From NCBI GenBank assembly GCA_038146805.1, contig JAYQSH010000001.1, positions 1 to 14,139 of the forward strand: a stretch of DNA of 14,139 nt. The letters run 5' to 3'. Source of the stretch: CAIYXB01 sp038146805. Its GTDB lineage: Bacteria; Cyanobacteriota; Vampirovibrionia; LMEP-6097. The translations under genes and the position numbers were made by a program. Positions 13,852 to 14,139 of this stretch are shown in pieces. Numbering within the stretch: position 1 is the first letter of the stretch; each line of letters starts with the position of its first letter. The notes under the pieces are model-generated. The model was not told the DNA's origin and searched no databases. It saw nothing but the letters and a program-made list of their open reading frames with translations.

Positions 13852-14139
13852 TTACAAATTCTGCAGATTGTCTAAATACAATTTTGCTTGCTTTAAAATC
13901 TTGGCTTGCTCAACAGCATCGATCTTATTCCATACATTATAAACCATGCTCATACGCATATTGTTTTTTAATTTATCTTTATGCTCATCTAAAAAATTCC
14001 AATACAAAGAATTAAACGGACATGCATCCTCCTGTGCATCATCGTTATATTTCTTTTGAAATTTATAAAAACAATTTTTACAATAATCACTCATTTTATT
14101 TATATAGTTGGCACTACTTACATAAAGCAATGCGTAACT
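13852..14139 (-). CDS. C-terminal end of an iron-sulfur bacterial cryptochrome/photolyase (FeS-BCP/CryPro, PhrB-type); 5' partial
   Basis: The frame is open to the right edge; the TTG near 14130 is internal. The visible roughly 95 residues carry the family's C-terminal signature: ANYINKMSDYCKNC, then a third Cys in DACPFNSLYWNFL, then LKNNMRMSMVYNVW. In characterised members such as Agrobacterium PhrB, a [4Fe-4S] cluster is held by four Cys. The C-x2-C and the Cys 16 residues later fit three of them, and the fourth would lie upstream, outside the window. The expected role is light-driven repair of UV photoproducts in DNA, using FAD and an antenna cofactor, or blue-light sensing. Which of the two cannot be judged from this end. 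The small membrane protein gene follows 8 bp downstream. Confidence 0.85.
   Translation of the reverse strand, partial: SYALLYVSSANYINKMSDYCKNCFYKFQKKYNDDAQEDACPFNSLYWNFLDEHKDKLKNNMRMSMVYNVWNKIDAVEQAKILKQAKLYLDNLQNL

Overview
The window is an AT-rich bacterial accessory region. Hand counts give about 20% GC in one coding stretch (5701-5760) and about 65% in one noncoding block (4701-4820). The standard genetic code fits. The sequence does not allow a confident taxonomic placement. The host-type genes are few: the C-terminus of a phage-tail-like or surface fibre protein at the left edge, two unrecognised proteins (222 aa and 82 aa), a 5'-truncated histidine-kinase-like protein, tRNA-Arg(ACG), a small membrane protein and the C-terminus of an iron-sulfur photolyase/cryptochrome at the right edge.

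Most of the window is layered insertion sequences. Unit 1 (622-3350) is a decayed IS3-family element (copy A), a 121-bp internal fragment of an ISL3-family element, an intact ISL3-family element with a 394-aa transposase, and a 107-bp tail carrying a strong terminator. Unit 2 (7751-13103) has the same order and the same internal junctions. Its ISL3 element is interrupted by a further ISL3 copy with an 8-bp target duplication (AAGGATTT). That copy is itself interrupted by a different IS3-family element with a 3-bp duplication (GAC). Between the units, an IS5-family element (3459-4627, 4-bp duplication TTAT) sits between 47-bp inverted arms.

The stretch 4640-5460 carries no credible gene. It holds a GC-rich block with a run of consecutive hairpins, including a roughly 97-nt one, and then a degenerate 21-bp tandem repeat. 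This is the least explained and most interesting part of the window. A second palindrome-rich stretch lies at 13338-13566.

The genes do not form a pathway. The biology visible here is IS proliferation, nested insertion, gene truncation and decay. Many transposase lesions are single-base changes in homopolymers, so consensus sequencing error has to be considered. Others, notably a shared 11-bp duplication and a substitution that creates a stop codon, are not of that type and look like real decay.
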